Positions 38,490 through 47,655 of a stretch of 64,000 bases of DNA are shown one piece after another; positions within the stretch are counted from its first letter, which is position 1, and every line of letters starts with the position of its first letter. Source of the DNA: Solimonas thermocellulolyticum (GTDB taxonomy: Bacteria > Pseudomonadota > Gammaproteobacteria > Nevskiales > Nevskiaceae); contig NZ_JBEPIJ010000009.1 of the NCBI RefSeq assembly GCF_040327995.1, forward strand, positions 72,692 through 136,691. Direction: 5' to 3'. A program made the position numbers and the translations under genes. A model generated the notes under the pieces. That model saw only the letters and a list, made by a program, of their open reading frames with translations, ran no database searches and was not told the origin of the DNA.

Positions 38490-41400
38490 GTGTGGCTTTC
38501 CGATACCGCCGTCAAACGTCCGGTCCTTGCGACCGTGATCAATCTGCTGCTCGTGGTCTTCGGCGTCTTTGGCCTGACCAACACCTCGGTGCGCGAGTAT
38601 CCGGACATCGACCCACCGATCGTCTCGGTACGCACCGACTACGCCGGCGCATCGGCGGCCATCGTCGAGAGCCAGATCACGCAACGCATCGAGGATGCGA
38701 TTTCCGGCATTGAGGGCGTGCGCTCGATCTCGTCGTCGTCGAGCGACGGCCGCTCGCAGATCACGATCGAATTCGGCCTGGAACGCGACATCGAGGCTGC
38801 CGCCAACGACGTGCGTGACCGCGTCTCGCGCGTGCTCGCCGAATTGCCCGATCAGGCCGACCCGCCACAGGTGGCCAAGGCCGACGGTGACGCCAGCCCG
38901 ATCCTGTGGATGGTGCTGTCCAGCGACCGCCTGGACACAATGGCGCTGACCGATTACGCGCAACGCTATCTGGTCGACCGTTTCACCGCGGTGTCCGGCG
39001 TCTCCGAGGTGCGTATCGGCGGCGATCGTCGCTACGCGATGCGCGTCTGGCTCGATCCGGCCCAACTTGCCGCGCGCGGCCTGACCGTGGAGGACGTGGA
39101 AGCGGCGCTGCGGCGGCAGAACGTCGAACGGCCCGCCGGACGCATCGAATCGACGGACCGCGAGTTCAGCCTGCGCACGCCGCGCGCGTTCGCGACCGCG
39201 GACGACTTCGCCGCGCTGATCATCGGCCGCGGCGAGGATGCCTACCCCATCCGGCTCGGCGACGTGGCGCGCATCGAGCTCGGCCCGGAGAACCCGCGCG
39301 GCAGCTTCAAGGCCAACGGCGTGACCAACGTCGGACTCGGGGTGATCAAGACTTCGAACGCGAACACGCTGCAGGTCGCGGCCGACACGCGCGCGATCAT
39401 GGCCCAGCTCCAGGATGGACTGCCCGAGGGCATGAGCCTGCAGCTCAACTATGACTCCTCGGATTTCATCTCGGCGTCGCTGCGCGAAGTCTCGACGACG
39501 CTGCTCATCGCCGCGCTCAGCGTCATCGTGGTGCTGTACCTGTTCCTCGGCAGCGCGGCGGCGACGCTGGTGCCGGCCGTCACGGTGCCGATCTCGCTCA
39601 TCGCCTCGTTTTTGTTCCTGTATCTCTTCGGCTTCTCGATCAACATCCTGACACTGCTCGCCCTGGTGCTCGCGATCGGCCTGGTGGTCGACGATGCGAT
39701 CGTCATGGTCGAAAACATCCACCGCCGCATCGAGCTGGGCGAGCCGCCACTGCTCGCGGCCTTTCGCGGCGCGCGCGAGGTCGGCTTCGCAATCGTCGCG
39801 ACCACGGTGGTGCTGTGCGCGGTGTTCGTGCCGATCGGCTTTCTGCAGGGCAACGTCGGCCGGCTGTTCCGCGAGTTCGCGCTGGCGCTGGCGAGCGCGG
39901 TCGTCTGCTCGTCGATCGTCGCGCTCACCCTCTCGCCAGTGCTGTCCGCGCTGCTGCTGCGCAAGATGGACAGTCGCCAGACGCTGCTGCAGCGGCTCGA
40001 CCGCGGCTTCGAGTGGCTGTCGGCCGTCTATCAGCGCTCGCTGCGCCGCTCGTTGCGGCTACCCGCACTACCGGTCGTGCTGCTGCTCGCGCTCAGTGCC
40101 GGCGTCGCCGGTCTTTTGGCGCTGATTCCTCGGGAGTTCACACCCAGCGAGGATCGCGGCGGCTTCTTCATCCGCGTCAACGCGCCCGAGGGCGCGAGCC
40201 TGAGCTACACGCAGTCCTACGTCGATCGCATCGAGGCCAGCCTGCTGGAGCGCCTCGGCGACGGCGAGATCGCCCGCGTGCTCGCTCGGATCCCGGACTT
40301 CGGCGCCGGCGACGAAGTCAACACCGCGCGTTTCATCGTGTCGCTGACCGACTGGAACGAGCGCCAGCGCAGCGCCGAACGGATCGCCGCCGACTTCGAG
40401 CCGATGCTGGACGAGCTCGCCGGCGTGAACGCGGTGATCTTCCAGCGCACCGGCTTTGGTGTCGGCGGCCAGGGCCAGCCGGTGCAGATCGCGATCGGCG
40501 GCGGCAGCTATGAGGAACTGGCAGCGTGGCGCGACCGCGTCGTCGCGCGGGTACGGCGCGAGAATCCGCGACTGTTGCGACTCGACTCCGACTTCAAGCG
40601 GACCAAGCCGCAGGTCGAGACGCGGATCGATCTCCAGCGCGCCGGCGACCTGGGCGTTTCCGTCGACGCCATCGCGGCGGCGCTCGAAACCTTCATGGGC
40701 GGGCGCCGGGTGACGCGCTTCGAGCGTGACGGCGAGGAGTACGACGTGATCCTGCAATCACCCGAGGACGGCCGTCGCTCGCCGCAGGCACTGGAACAGA
40801 TTCACGTGCGCGCCGGCAGCGACGGCTCGCTGGTGCCAGTCACCAGCCTGCTGCGGGTCGAAGAGAACGCGGACGCCACCTCGTACAACCGCCTCGACCG
40901 CATGCGCGCGATCACGCTGACGGCGAACCTTGCGCCCGGTTACACGCTCGGCGAGGCCTTGCGCTATCTGGAGAACGTGATTCGCGAAGAGCTCCCCGAA
41001 ACCGTGCAGATCGGCTATCGCGGAGATTCGCGCGAGTTTCGCGATGCCAGCGCGTCGGTGGCGTTCACCTTCGGCATGGCGCTGTTGATCGTGTTCCTCG
41101 CCCTGTCCGCGCAGTTCGAGAGCTTCGTGCATCCGCTGGTGATCATGACCACGGTACCGCTGGCGATCTTCGGCGCGCTGGCCGCGCTCTGGGGCCTGGG
41201 CATGACGATGAACATCTATTCGCAGATCGGCATCGTCATGCTCATCGGCCTGGCGGCGAAGAACGGCATCCTCATCGTCGAGTTCGCCAACCAGTTGCGC
41301 GATGCCGGCCGCAACTTCGACGAGGCCTTGGTCGAGGCCGGCCGCATCCGCCTGCGTCCGATCCTGATGACCTCGCTGTCCACCCTTGCCGGCGCCGTCC

Positions 41401-41606
41401 CGCTGATCCTCGCCGCCGGCGCCGGTGCCGAGGCGCGGCAAATCCTCGGTGTCGTGATCTTCTTCGGGGTCGCGTTCTCGACGGTGCTGACGCTGTACAT
41501 CGTGCCGACCTTCTACGGCCTGTGGTGTCGGCGCACCGGCTCACCTGAGCGCCACGCCGCCGAACTGGCGGCGCAGGCGCGCGCCAGCGGCGATGGCGTC
41601 GTCTGA
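38490..41606 (+). CDS. RND-family efflux pump, inner-membrane subunit
   Basis: 1038 aa HAE1-type (AcrB/MexF-like) pump. Twelve membrane helices with two large periplasmic loops; it starts VKRPVLATVINLLLVVFGVF, with PDIDPPIVSV typical of the family. The proton-relay helix IGLVVDDAIVMVENIHRRIE contains the paired Asp residues, and GLAAKNGILIVEFANQLRDA is the matching second-half helix. It starts with GTG. No adaptor gene is adjacent; the TetR-adaptor pair at 44624-46341 lies beyond the psp genes and is the obvious partner. Confidence 0.95.
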   Translation: MWLSDTAVKRPVLATVINLLLVVFGVFGLTNTSVREYPDIDPPIVSVRTDYAGASAAIVESQITQRIEDAISGIEGVRSISSSSSDGRSQITIEFGLERDIEAAANDVRDRVSRVLAELPDQADPPQVAKADGDASPILWMVLSSDRLDTMALTDYAQRYLVDRFTAVSGVSEVRIGGDRRYAMRVWLDPAQLAARGLTVEDVEAALRRQNVERPAGRIESTDREFSLRTPRAFATADDFAALIIGRGEDAYPIRLGDVARIELGPENPRGSFKANGVTNVGLGVIKTSNANTLQVAADTRAIMAQLQDGLPEGMSLQLNYDSSDFISASLREVSTTLLIAALSVIVVLYLFLGSAAATLVPAVTVPISLIASFLFLYLFGFSINILTLLALVLAIGLVVDDAIVMVENIHRRIELGEPPLLAAFRGAREVGFAIVATTVVLCAVFVPIGFLQGNVGRLFREFALALASAVVCSSIVALTLSPVLSALLLRKMDSRQTLLQRLDRGFEWLSAVYQRSLRRSLRLPALPVVLLLALSAGVAGLLALIPREFTPSEDRGGFFIRVNAPEGASLSYTQSYVDRIEASLLERLGDGEIARVLARIPDFGAGDEVNTARFIVSLTDWNERQRSAERIAADFEPMLDELAGVNAVIFQRTGFGVGGQGQPVQIAIGGGSYEELAAWRDRVVARVRRENPRLLRLDSDFKRTKPQVETRIDLQRAGDLGVSVDAIAAALETFMGGRRVTRFERDGEEYDVILQSPEDGRRSPQALEQIHVRAGSDGSLVPVTSLLRVEENADATSYNRLDRMRAITLTANLAPGYTLGEALRYLENVIREELPETVQIGYRGDSREFRDASASVAFTFGMALLIVFLALSAQFESFVHPLVIMTTVPLAIFGALAALWGLGMTMNIYSQIGIVMLIGLAAKNGILIVEFANQLRDAGRNFDEALVEAGRIRLRPILMTSLSTLAGAVPLILAAGAGAEARQILGVVIFFGVAFSTVLTLYIVPTFYGLWCRRTGSPERHAAELAAQARASGDGVV

Positions 41607-41614
41607 AAACCGGC

Positions 41615-42670
<1,056 letters not shown>

Positions 42671-42690
42671 TGCCAGATTCTGCTAGATGG

Positions 42691-42705
42691 TGGCGAAGTT
42701 CGCCA
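42691..42705. promoter_or_regulatory. PspF upstream activating sequence
   Basis: TGGCGAAGTTCGCCA is a perfect palindrome (7 bp arms, 1 bp centre) 21 bp upstream of the pspF start. It closely resembles the E. coli PspF UAS core (TAGTGTAATTCGCTA type). A second half-site TTCGCCG lies at 42734-42740. Its closeness to pspF suggests autoregulation as well as psp activation. Confidence 0.7.
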
Positions 42706-42772
42706 CTCGTTGACCGCCAAGGCCGTTTCTCGCTTCGCCGCCGAGCCGATCTCGAAGGCGTTTTTAATTATG

Positions 42773-42785
42773 AATCAATGATTTA
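42773..42785. promoter_or_regulatory. IHF-binding site of the psp promoter
   Basis: AATCAATGATTTA fits the IHF consensus WATCAANNNNTTR at every defined position, in an AT-rich patch between the UAS and the sigma54 promoter. In E. coli, IHF bends this same interval to bring PspF to the polymerase. Confidence 0.7.
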
Positions 42786-42802
42786 ATCGACACATCCGGA
42801 GT

Positions 42803-42817
42803 TGGCACAGGCTTGGC
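42803..42817 (+). promoter_or_regulatory. Sigma54 promoter of the psp operon
   Basis: TTGGCACAGGCTTGGC contains GG (42804-42805) and GC (42816-42817) separated by 10 bases, the invariant -24/-12 spacing. The -24 box TGGCAC is perfect and the -12 box is TGGC instead of TTGC. It lies 45 bp before the first gene. Confidence 0.75.
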
Positions 42818-42861
42818 GTCATCGAGGCCACCCACGCACCACGCCGCGGAGCGCCACCGCC

Positions 42862-43131
42862 ATGAACATCCGTCACCGTCATATCCTGCCTGCCCTTGCC
42901 CTCGCCGGCCTGCTGCTGGGCCAAAGCGGCGGCGCCAGCGCCGATGAACCGGCACCGCGCCCGGCCACCGGCGTCGGGTCGGCCATCGCCGCCCAGGGCA
43001 ACGCTGCGCTGCAGCAGATCCGCAACGAACTGCGCGAGCACATCCGACAACAGATCCGGCAACGGTTCAAGCCAGACTCACGGAACCTGGTCGACGCGTC
43101 GGCTGCGGATCCGAGCGGGCGCGCCGCCTGA
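42862..43131 (+). CDS. Small secreted protein, first gene of the psp operon
   Basis: 89 aa. The start MNIRHRHILPALALAGLLLG is a signal peptide ending near ASA (about residue 28). The mature part is short, Pro/Ala-rich, with one strongly charged amphipathic helix (LQQIRNELREHIRQQIRQRF) and a polar tail. I recognise no family. It lies directly between the sigma54 promoter and pspA (46 bp upstream of it), so it should be made with the Psp response. Whether it acts in the periplasm, perhaps on the membrane surface through its helix, is a guess. The longer reading from 42802 would cover the promoter and is rejected. Confidence 0.75.
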   Translation: MNIRHRHILPALALAGLLLGQSGGASADEPAPRPATGVGSAIAAQGNAALQQIRNELREHIRQQIRQRFKPDSRNLVDASAADPSGRAA

Positions 43132-43177
43132 GCACGAACCGCGACGCAAGTTTTGGAGCTTCACCGAGGACAACCCC

Positions 43178-43870
43178 ATGGGCATCTTTTCGCGACTCAC
43201 CGACGTCATCAACTCCAACATCCACGCCATGCTCGACAAGGCCGAGGATCCGGAGAAGATGGTCCGGCTGATCATCCAGGAGATGGAGGACACGCTGGTC
43301 GAAGTACGGTCCACCGCCGTGCGTTCGCTGGCGCGCAAGAAGGAACTGCAACGGCAGATCACGCAACTGGATGCCGACATCCAGGACTGGGAACGCAAGG
43401 CCGAGCTGGCCATGAGCAAGGACCGCGAGGATCTCGCGCGCGGCGCGCTGACCGCCCGCCAGCGCCTCGTCGACCACAGGGCGGCCGTCGAAAAAGAGCT
43501 GAGTCACGTCCACGACGAGATCGTCAAGCTCGACGACGACACGGCCAAGCTCAAGGCCAAGCTCGCCGATGCGCGCCAGCGTCAGAAGTCGATCATGCTG
43601 CGCCAGCAGTCGGTGTCATCGCGGCTGAAGGTCAAGACGAGAATCAACGACAGCAAGATGGCGGACGCGATGGCGCGCATGGAGCAGTACGAGGGCAAGA
43701 TCGACCGCATGGAGGCGGAACTGGAAGCCTACGAGCTCGGCACCCGCTCGCTCGCCGATGAGTTCGCGCAACTGGAATCCGACGACAAGGTCGAGGCCGA
43801 ACTGGCAAAATTGCGCTCGAAGTTTGGCAAGGGCGATGCGCCGTCCGCCGACGATTCCGCCAAGCGCTGA
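43178..43870 (+). CDS. pspA: Phage shock protein A
   Basis: 230 aa (E. coli 222). N-terminal amphipathic helix MGIFSRLTDVINSNIHAMLD, then a long coiled coil (KMVRLIIQEMEDTLVEVRST, RKKELQRQITQLDADIQDWE). This is the PspA/Vipp1/IM30 ESCRT-III-like fold. It protects the inner membrane against proton leakage and inhibits PspF. Preceded by GAGGA eight bases before the ATG. Internal ARMEQYEGKIDRMEAELEAY is the conserved helix alpha4 region. Confidence 0.96.
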   Translation: MGIFSRLTDVINSNIHAMLDKAEDPEKMVRLIIQEMEDTLVEVRSTAVRSLARKKELQRQITQLDADIQDWERKAELAMSKDREDLARGALTARQRLVDHRAAVEKELSHVHDEIVKLDDDTAKLKAKLADARQRQKSIMLRQQSVSSRLKVKTRINDSKMADAMARMEQYEGKIDRMEAELEAYELGTRSLADEFAQLESDDKVEAELAKLRSKFGKGDAPSADDSAKR

Positions 43871-43914
43871 TTCCGCCGTCGCTGCGCCGCTGAGCATGGG
43901 AGCCGGTAATCGAT

Positions 43915-44154
43915 ATGGCCGAACTCATTCCACTGGTCGCGATCATCTGCATCTTCGTGATCCTGCCGGGGATGGCGATGTACTTTGCCGACCGTAGGCG
44001 ACGTTGGCAGGCGGACGACGCCGCGCGCGCCGGGACCAGTACGGCCGAACTGTTGGCGCTGGCCGAGAAGATGGAACGGCGCATCGATGCGCTCGAACAG
44101 ATCCTCGATGCCGAATCGCCCGGCTGGAGGAAGAAATACCATGAGCATTCGTGA
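43915..44154 (+). CDS. pspB: Phage shock protein B
   Basis: 79 aa. One N-terminal membrane helix (LIPLVAIICIFVILPGMAMY) followed by a basic patch ADRRRRW and a leucine-rich helix ELLALAEKMERRIDALEQIL, exactly the PspB layout. With PspC it relieves PspA inhibition of PspF on membrane stress. Its last 14 bp overlap pspC. Confidence 0.93.
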   Translation: MAELIPLVAIICIFVILPGMAMYFADRRRRWQADDAARAGTSTAELLALAEKMERRIDALEQILDAESPGWRKKYHEHS

Positions 44155-44545
44155 CCGCGCCCGCGAGGCCGGCTTCTTCGATCGCCTGCGCCGCCACCCG
44201 AAACGCGGCTGGGTCGCCGGCGTCTGCGCCGGGCTTGCCGAGTTCTTCGACTGGAACGTCAAGCTGATCCGGCTGGTGTTCGTCGCCGCCTTCATCATCA
44301 GCGGCTTCTTCCCGGTCGGCGTGATCTATCTGGCGCTCTGGTATCTGATGGACGAGGACGCGCCCCCGCCACATCGCGGCGATGTCGGCGGCCACGCGGC
44401 ATCGACGCCGGGGCAGGCCGCGCCGACACCGGCGGAGCTGCGTCTGCGCTTGCGCCGCCTGGAGGAGCGCCTGCGCAACATGGAAGCCTGCGTCACCAGC
44501 GACGAGTTCGAGCTGCGCCGCGAACTGAAAAAGCTCGAAGGCTGA
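44141..44545 (+). CDS. pspC: Phage shock protein C
   Basis: 134 aa. The PspC domain is clear: KRGWVAGVCAGLAEFFDWNV, then LIRLVFVAAFIISGFFPVGV and IYLALWYLMDEDAPP with the membrane helix. The C-terminal part carries a charged helix (RLRLRRLEERLRNMEACVTS). Membrane stress sensor working with PspB. Strong GGAGGAA ribosome site within pspB. The psp operon here ends with pspC; pspD and pspE are not seen. Confidence 0.94.
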   Translation: MSIRDRAREAGFFDRLRRHPKRGWVAGVCAGLAEFFDWNVKLIRLVFVAAFIISGFFPVGVIYLALWYLMDEDAPPPHRGDVGGHAASTPGQAAPTPAELRLRLRRLEERLRNMEACVTSDEFELRRELKKLEG

Positions 44546-44623
44546 GCGGACGCAGAGGCAGTCGGCCACGACACGGCGGCGGATCGTTCACAATGTAGGC
44601 TCCGCCCGCCAGCTCCGGCCACG

Positions 44624-45292
44624 ATGCCGCGCAGACCCGCTCACGAACAATTCGATGCACTCAAGGCGATTCAGGATTGCGCCTTCGAACTGTTCGGCCG
44701 CTACGGCTACGAGGGCGTGTCCATCGGCGACATCGCCAAAGCGGCCAAGCTTTCCAAGGGTGCGCTGTATTGGCACTTCCAGGGCAAGCAGGCGCTCTAC
44801 CTCGATTGCCTGCGCCGCCTGCACGCGATCTTCCATGCCTACATCCTCGACCCGGTGCGCCTGGAGCCCGAACCGGTGCGCGCGTTGCTGTGCCTGTTCA
44901 CCGGCTTGCAGCGCATGCTGCAGGATCCCAGGATCGAAAGCGGCGTGGCCGGCTACTGGCTGACGCCTTCGACGCCGCAGACCGCGGCGATCATCGACAC
45001 CCAGCGCGCCTTCGAATCGCTCGCAGTCAAGACCTTGCGCGATGCGATGCAGCGCGGCGCCGACAGCGGACTGCTCGACTTTGCCGGCGACCTGGACACG
45101 CTGGCGCGCGCCATCGTCTCGCTGATCGAGGCCTGCGTGTTGCCGCTGCGCCACCAGAGCCCGGACGAGGTGCGCAGTCTGCTCGGCGTGCTCGCCCGGA
45201 CGCTGTTCCGTGCCTACGCCCTGTCCGACGAACTCACGGCCGCGGCCGAGCAGGCGCTGCGCCCGTCATCACCGAGGCGACCGACACGATGA
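44624..45292 (+). CDS. TetR/AcrR-family regulator of efflux
   Basis: 222 aa. HTH: AFELFGRYGYEGVSIGDIAK, AAKLSKGALYWHFQGKQALY (about residues 20-60). The remainder is an all-helical ligand domain. It overlaps the downstream adaptor gene by 4 bp (ATGA), so it probably represses its own operon and possibly the RND pump at 38490. Ligand unknown; TetR regulators in this position usually respond to the pumped drug or a membrane signal. Confidence 0.88.
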   Translation: MPRRPAHEQFDALKAIQDCAFELFGRYGYEGVSIGDIAKAAKLSKGALYWHFQGKQALYLDCLRRLHAIFHAYILDPVRLEPEPVRALLCLFTGLQRMLQDPRIESGVAGYWLTPSTPQTAAIIDTQRAFESLAVKTLRDAMQRGADSGLLDFAGDLDTLARAIVSLIEACVLPLRHQSPDEVRSLLGVLARTLFRAYALSDELTAAAEQALRPSSPRRPTR

Positions 45293-46341
45293 CACGAGGC
45301 AGCACCGCAGCTTGCCTGCTCGCCGTCGGCGTGCTGCTCGCCGCCTGCAACGACGCCGCGCCCGGCACCAATGGCGCCAAGACGGCCGCCGCGGTCCGGG
45401 TCAAGACCATGGCGGTCGGCGCGCGGGCGCTGGAGCGCGAACTGCTGGCCGTCGGCAGTCTGCGCGCGGACGAATCGGTGACGGTCCGCTCAGAGATCGC
45501 CGGGCGCATCGTCGGCATCGGCTTTGCCGAGGGTCAGGCCGTCGAGCGCGGACAGATGCTCGTCGAACTGGACGACAGCATCCCCCGCGCCGAGCTCGAA
45601 CGCGCACGCGCCGCTCACGCGCTGGCCCAGCGCAGCGCGCGACGGGCCGACGAGTTGTATGCACGCAAGCTGCTCGCCGCCGCGGAGCGCGACCAGGCCG
45701 CGGCCAGTCTCGAACTGGCCGCGGCGGAATTGGCCTTGGCCGAGGCGCGGCTCGACAAGACCCGCATCCTCGCGCCGTTCGCCGGCATCGCCGGACTGCG
45801 CACGGTCAGTCCAGGGGACTACATCGCCGCCGGCCAGGATCTGACCGTGGTGGAGGCGCTGCAGACGATGAAGGTCGACTTTCGCATCGACCAGCGTCAT
45901 CTGCCGGCGCTGCGCGTCGGCCAGCCGCTGGAGCTCGCCGTGGATGCCTATCCCGGCGAGCGCTTCCTCGGCGAGGTCTATGCGATCGAGCCGCGCATCG
46001 CCGAGTCCTCGCGCTCGGTGGCGCTGCGCGGGCGCGTGCCCAATCACGCGCTGCGCCTGCGGCCCGGCCAGTTTGCGCAAATTCGCCTGGTGCTCGAACG
46101 CATCGACGAGGCCATCGTCATCCCCGAGCGCGCGCTGTTCCCGCGCGGCGAGCAGCAGTTCGTCTATGTGGCCGACGATGATCAGGCGCGGCTGCGCGAA
46201 GTCCGCGTCGGCCAGCGCCTCGACGGTCATGCGCAGATTCTTTCGGGTTTGCGCGCCGGCGAGCAGCTCATCGTCTCCGGCATCCAGCACATCGGCGACG
46301 GCACGGTCATCATCACCTCGCCATTCGAGCAATCGCCTTAG
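45289..46341 (+). CDS. RND efflux periplasmic adaptor (membrane-fusion lipoprotein)
   Basis: 350 aa. The N-terminal lipobox LLAAC puts the lipid cysteine at residue 20. SVTVRSEIAGRIVGIGFAEG and VERGQMLVELDDS form the lipoyl-like half, followed by an alpha-hairpin (RARAAHALAQRSARRADELY) and RILAPFAGIAGLRTVSPGDY. This is the HlyD/AcrA family. The natural partner is the RND gene at 38490, although the psp operon lies between them. No outer-membrane TolC-like gene is present in the window. Confidence 0.92.
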   Translation: MTRGSTAACLLAVGVLLAACNDAAPGTNGAKTAAAVRVKTMAVGARALERELLAVGSLRADESVTVRSEIAGRIVGIGFAEGQAVERGQMLVELDDSIPRAELERARAAHALAQRSARRADELYARKLLAAAERDQAAASLELAAAELALAEARLDKTRILAPFAGIAGLRTVSPGDYIAAGQDLTVVEALQTMKVDFRIDQRHLPALRVGQPLELAVDAYPGERFLGEVYAIEPRIAESSRSVALRGRVPNHALRLRPGQFAQIRLVLERIDEAIVIPERALFPRGEQQFVYVADDDQARLREVRVGQRLDGHAQILSGLRAGEQLIVSGIQHIGDGTVIITSPFEQSP

Positions 46342-46572
46342 GATTCAGGGCGAATTCATCTGCCGCGCCTAGGCTGCCGTCCCATACGGTGCGGCGCGAG
46401 GAATCACAGGCGCGACCGCAGCATGCGCTCGCCCAGGACGGCGCGGCCGTGGGGCGGGTCCGATACGGCGAGGCCGTGCCGCGAACGGAGTCTGGCGACA
46501 CGACCACCACACTGCCGGCGTATGCCCGCGGCGTGCTCGGGTGTGATATTGAAGCGAAACGATCGGCAAGCG

Positions 46573-46941
46573 ATGGAGGCAAGGCTGCAGCACCCCCCGC
46601 CGACAAACAGCACCGCATGCGGCGGCCGTGCGCGCAGCGTGGTCGGCGCCGGCGTCGTCGGTGCGCTGCTGGCGCTCGCACCGCTGGCCACGCCGCAGCA
46701 GGTACGCGCCGACCAGGACAACCTTTTGCCGCGGCAACTGATCGAACCGGCGACGATGCCGCCGCGCATGACGCCGCTGCCGCGCCTGCGCGAACCGCGG
46801 CTGTCACCCGCCGATGCCGCGCGCGAGGTCCAGCGCCGCCACGGCGGCCGCGTGCTGTCGGTACAGGAGCGGCGCGACGGCGGCTATCGCGTCAAAATCC
46901 TCAAGGACGGTGAGGTACGGATTTACGAGATCACGCCATGA
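46573..46941 (+). CDS. PepSY-like periplasmic protein
   Basis: 122 aa from the ATG at 46573 (MEARLQHPPP). A hydrophobic export segment SVVGAGVVGALLALAPLATP is followed by a Pro/Arg linker and a C-terminal domain of about 45 residues (DAAREVQRRHGGRVLSVQER, GGYRVKILKDGEVRIYEITP) with the look of a PepSY fold. It precedes a PhoP/PhoQ-like pair by 16 bp, a common arrangement in which the PepSY protein modulates the sensor. The upstream 230 bp contain no other gene that I can support. Confidence 0.7.
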   Translation: MEARLQHPPPTNSTACGGRARSVVGAGVVGALLALAPLATPQQVRADQDNLLPRQLIEPATMPPRMTPLPRLREPRLSPADAAREVQRRHGGRVLSVQERRDGGYRVKILKDGEVRIYEITP

Positions 46942-46957
46942 GATCGGGGGCATCCAC

Positions 46958-47635
46958 ATGCGCGCATTGGTGATCGAGGACGACGCCGCGCTGCGCCAGC
47001 AGATCGTGCATTTTTTGTCCGCGGAAGGCTTTGCCGTGGATGCCGCGGCCGACGGTGACCAAGGGCTTTACATGGCGGAGGAATACCCGGCCGACATCGC
47101 CATCGTCGACCTCGGCCTGCCCGGCGTGCCCGGCATCGACATCGTGCGCAAGGCGCGCAGCAGCGGCCGTAAGTATCCGATCCTGATCCTCACCGCCCGC
47201 GACGGCTGGGAGGCCAAGGTCGAGGGCCTTGGAGCCGGCGCCGACGACTATCTGGTCAAGCCCTTCCACCCGCAGGAGCTGATCGCGCGCGTGCGCGCCC
47301 TGCTACGCCGCAGCGGCGGCTGGGCCTCGGCGCAGCTGGCGTCCGGGCCGTACGTCGTCGACGTCAGTGCCAAGACCGTCAGCGCAGACGGCAAGCCGGT
47401 GGAACTGACCAGCTACGAGTTCCGCGTGCTCGAATACCTGCTCACCCACGCCGGCAAGGTGATCTCCAAGACCGAGCTCACCGAGCACCTCTACACCGAG
47501 AATGAGGAGCGCGACAGCAACGTCATCGAGGTCTTCATCCGGCGCCTGCGCTCCAAGCTCGACCCCGACGGCCGGTACAACCCGATCACGACGATCCGCG
47601 GCGCCGGCTATCGCTGGGACTTGGCGCGTAGCTGA
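46958..47635 (+). CDS. OmpR/PhoP-type response regulator
   Basis: 225 aa. Receiver domain with acidic pocket VIEDDAAL and phospho-acceptor Asp51 (IAIVDLGLPG), switch Thr (ILTARDG) and Lys (YLVKPFHP). The C-terminal winged helix contains ELTSYEFRVLEYLLTHAG and SNVIEVFIRRLRSKLDPDGR then IRGAGYRWDL. It closely resembles PhoP of gammaproteobacteria. Paired with the kinase 20 bp downstream and the PepSY-like protein upstream. Confidence 0.95.
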   Translation: MRALVIEDDAALRQQIVHFLSAEGFAVDAAADGDQGLYMAEEYPADIAIVDLGLPGVPGIDIVRKARSSGRKYPILILTARDGWEAKVEGLGAGADDYLVKPFHPQELIARVRALLRRSGGWASAQLASGPYVVDVSAKTVSADGKPVELTSYEFRVLEYLLTHAGKVISKTELTEHLYTENEERDSNVIEVFIRRLRSKLDPDGRYNPITTIRGAGYRWDLARS

Positions 47636-47655
47636 GCGAACCGCCCTCTCCACCG

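Noticed and set aside
46369..46572. Short reading frames between the adaptor and the PepSY gene
   Set aside because: Several overlapping Arg/Pro-rich frames on both strands but none with a start signal or recognisable protein; treated as intergenic.
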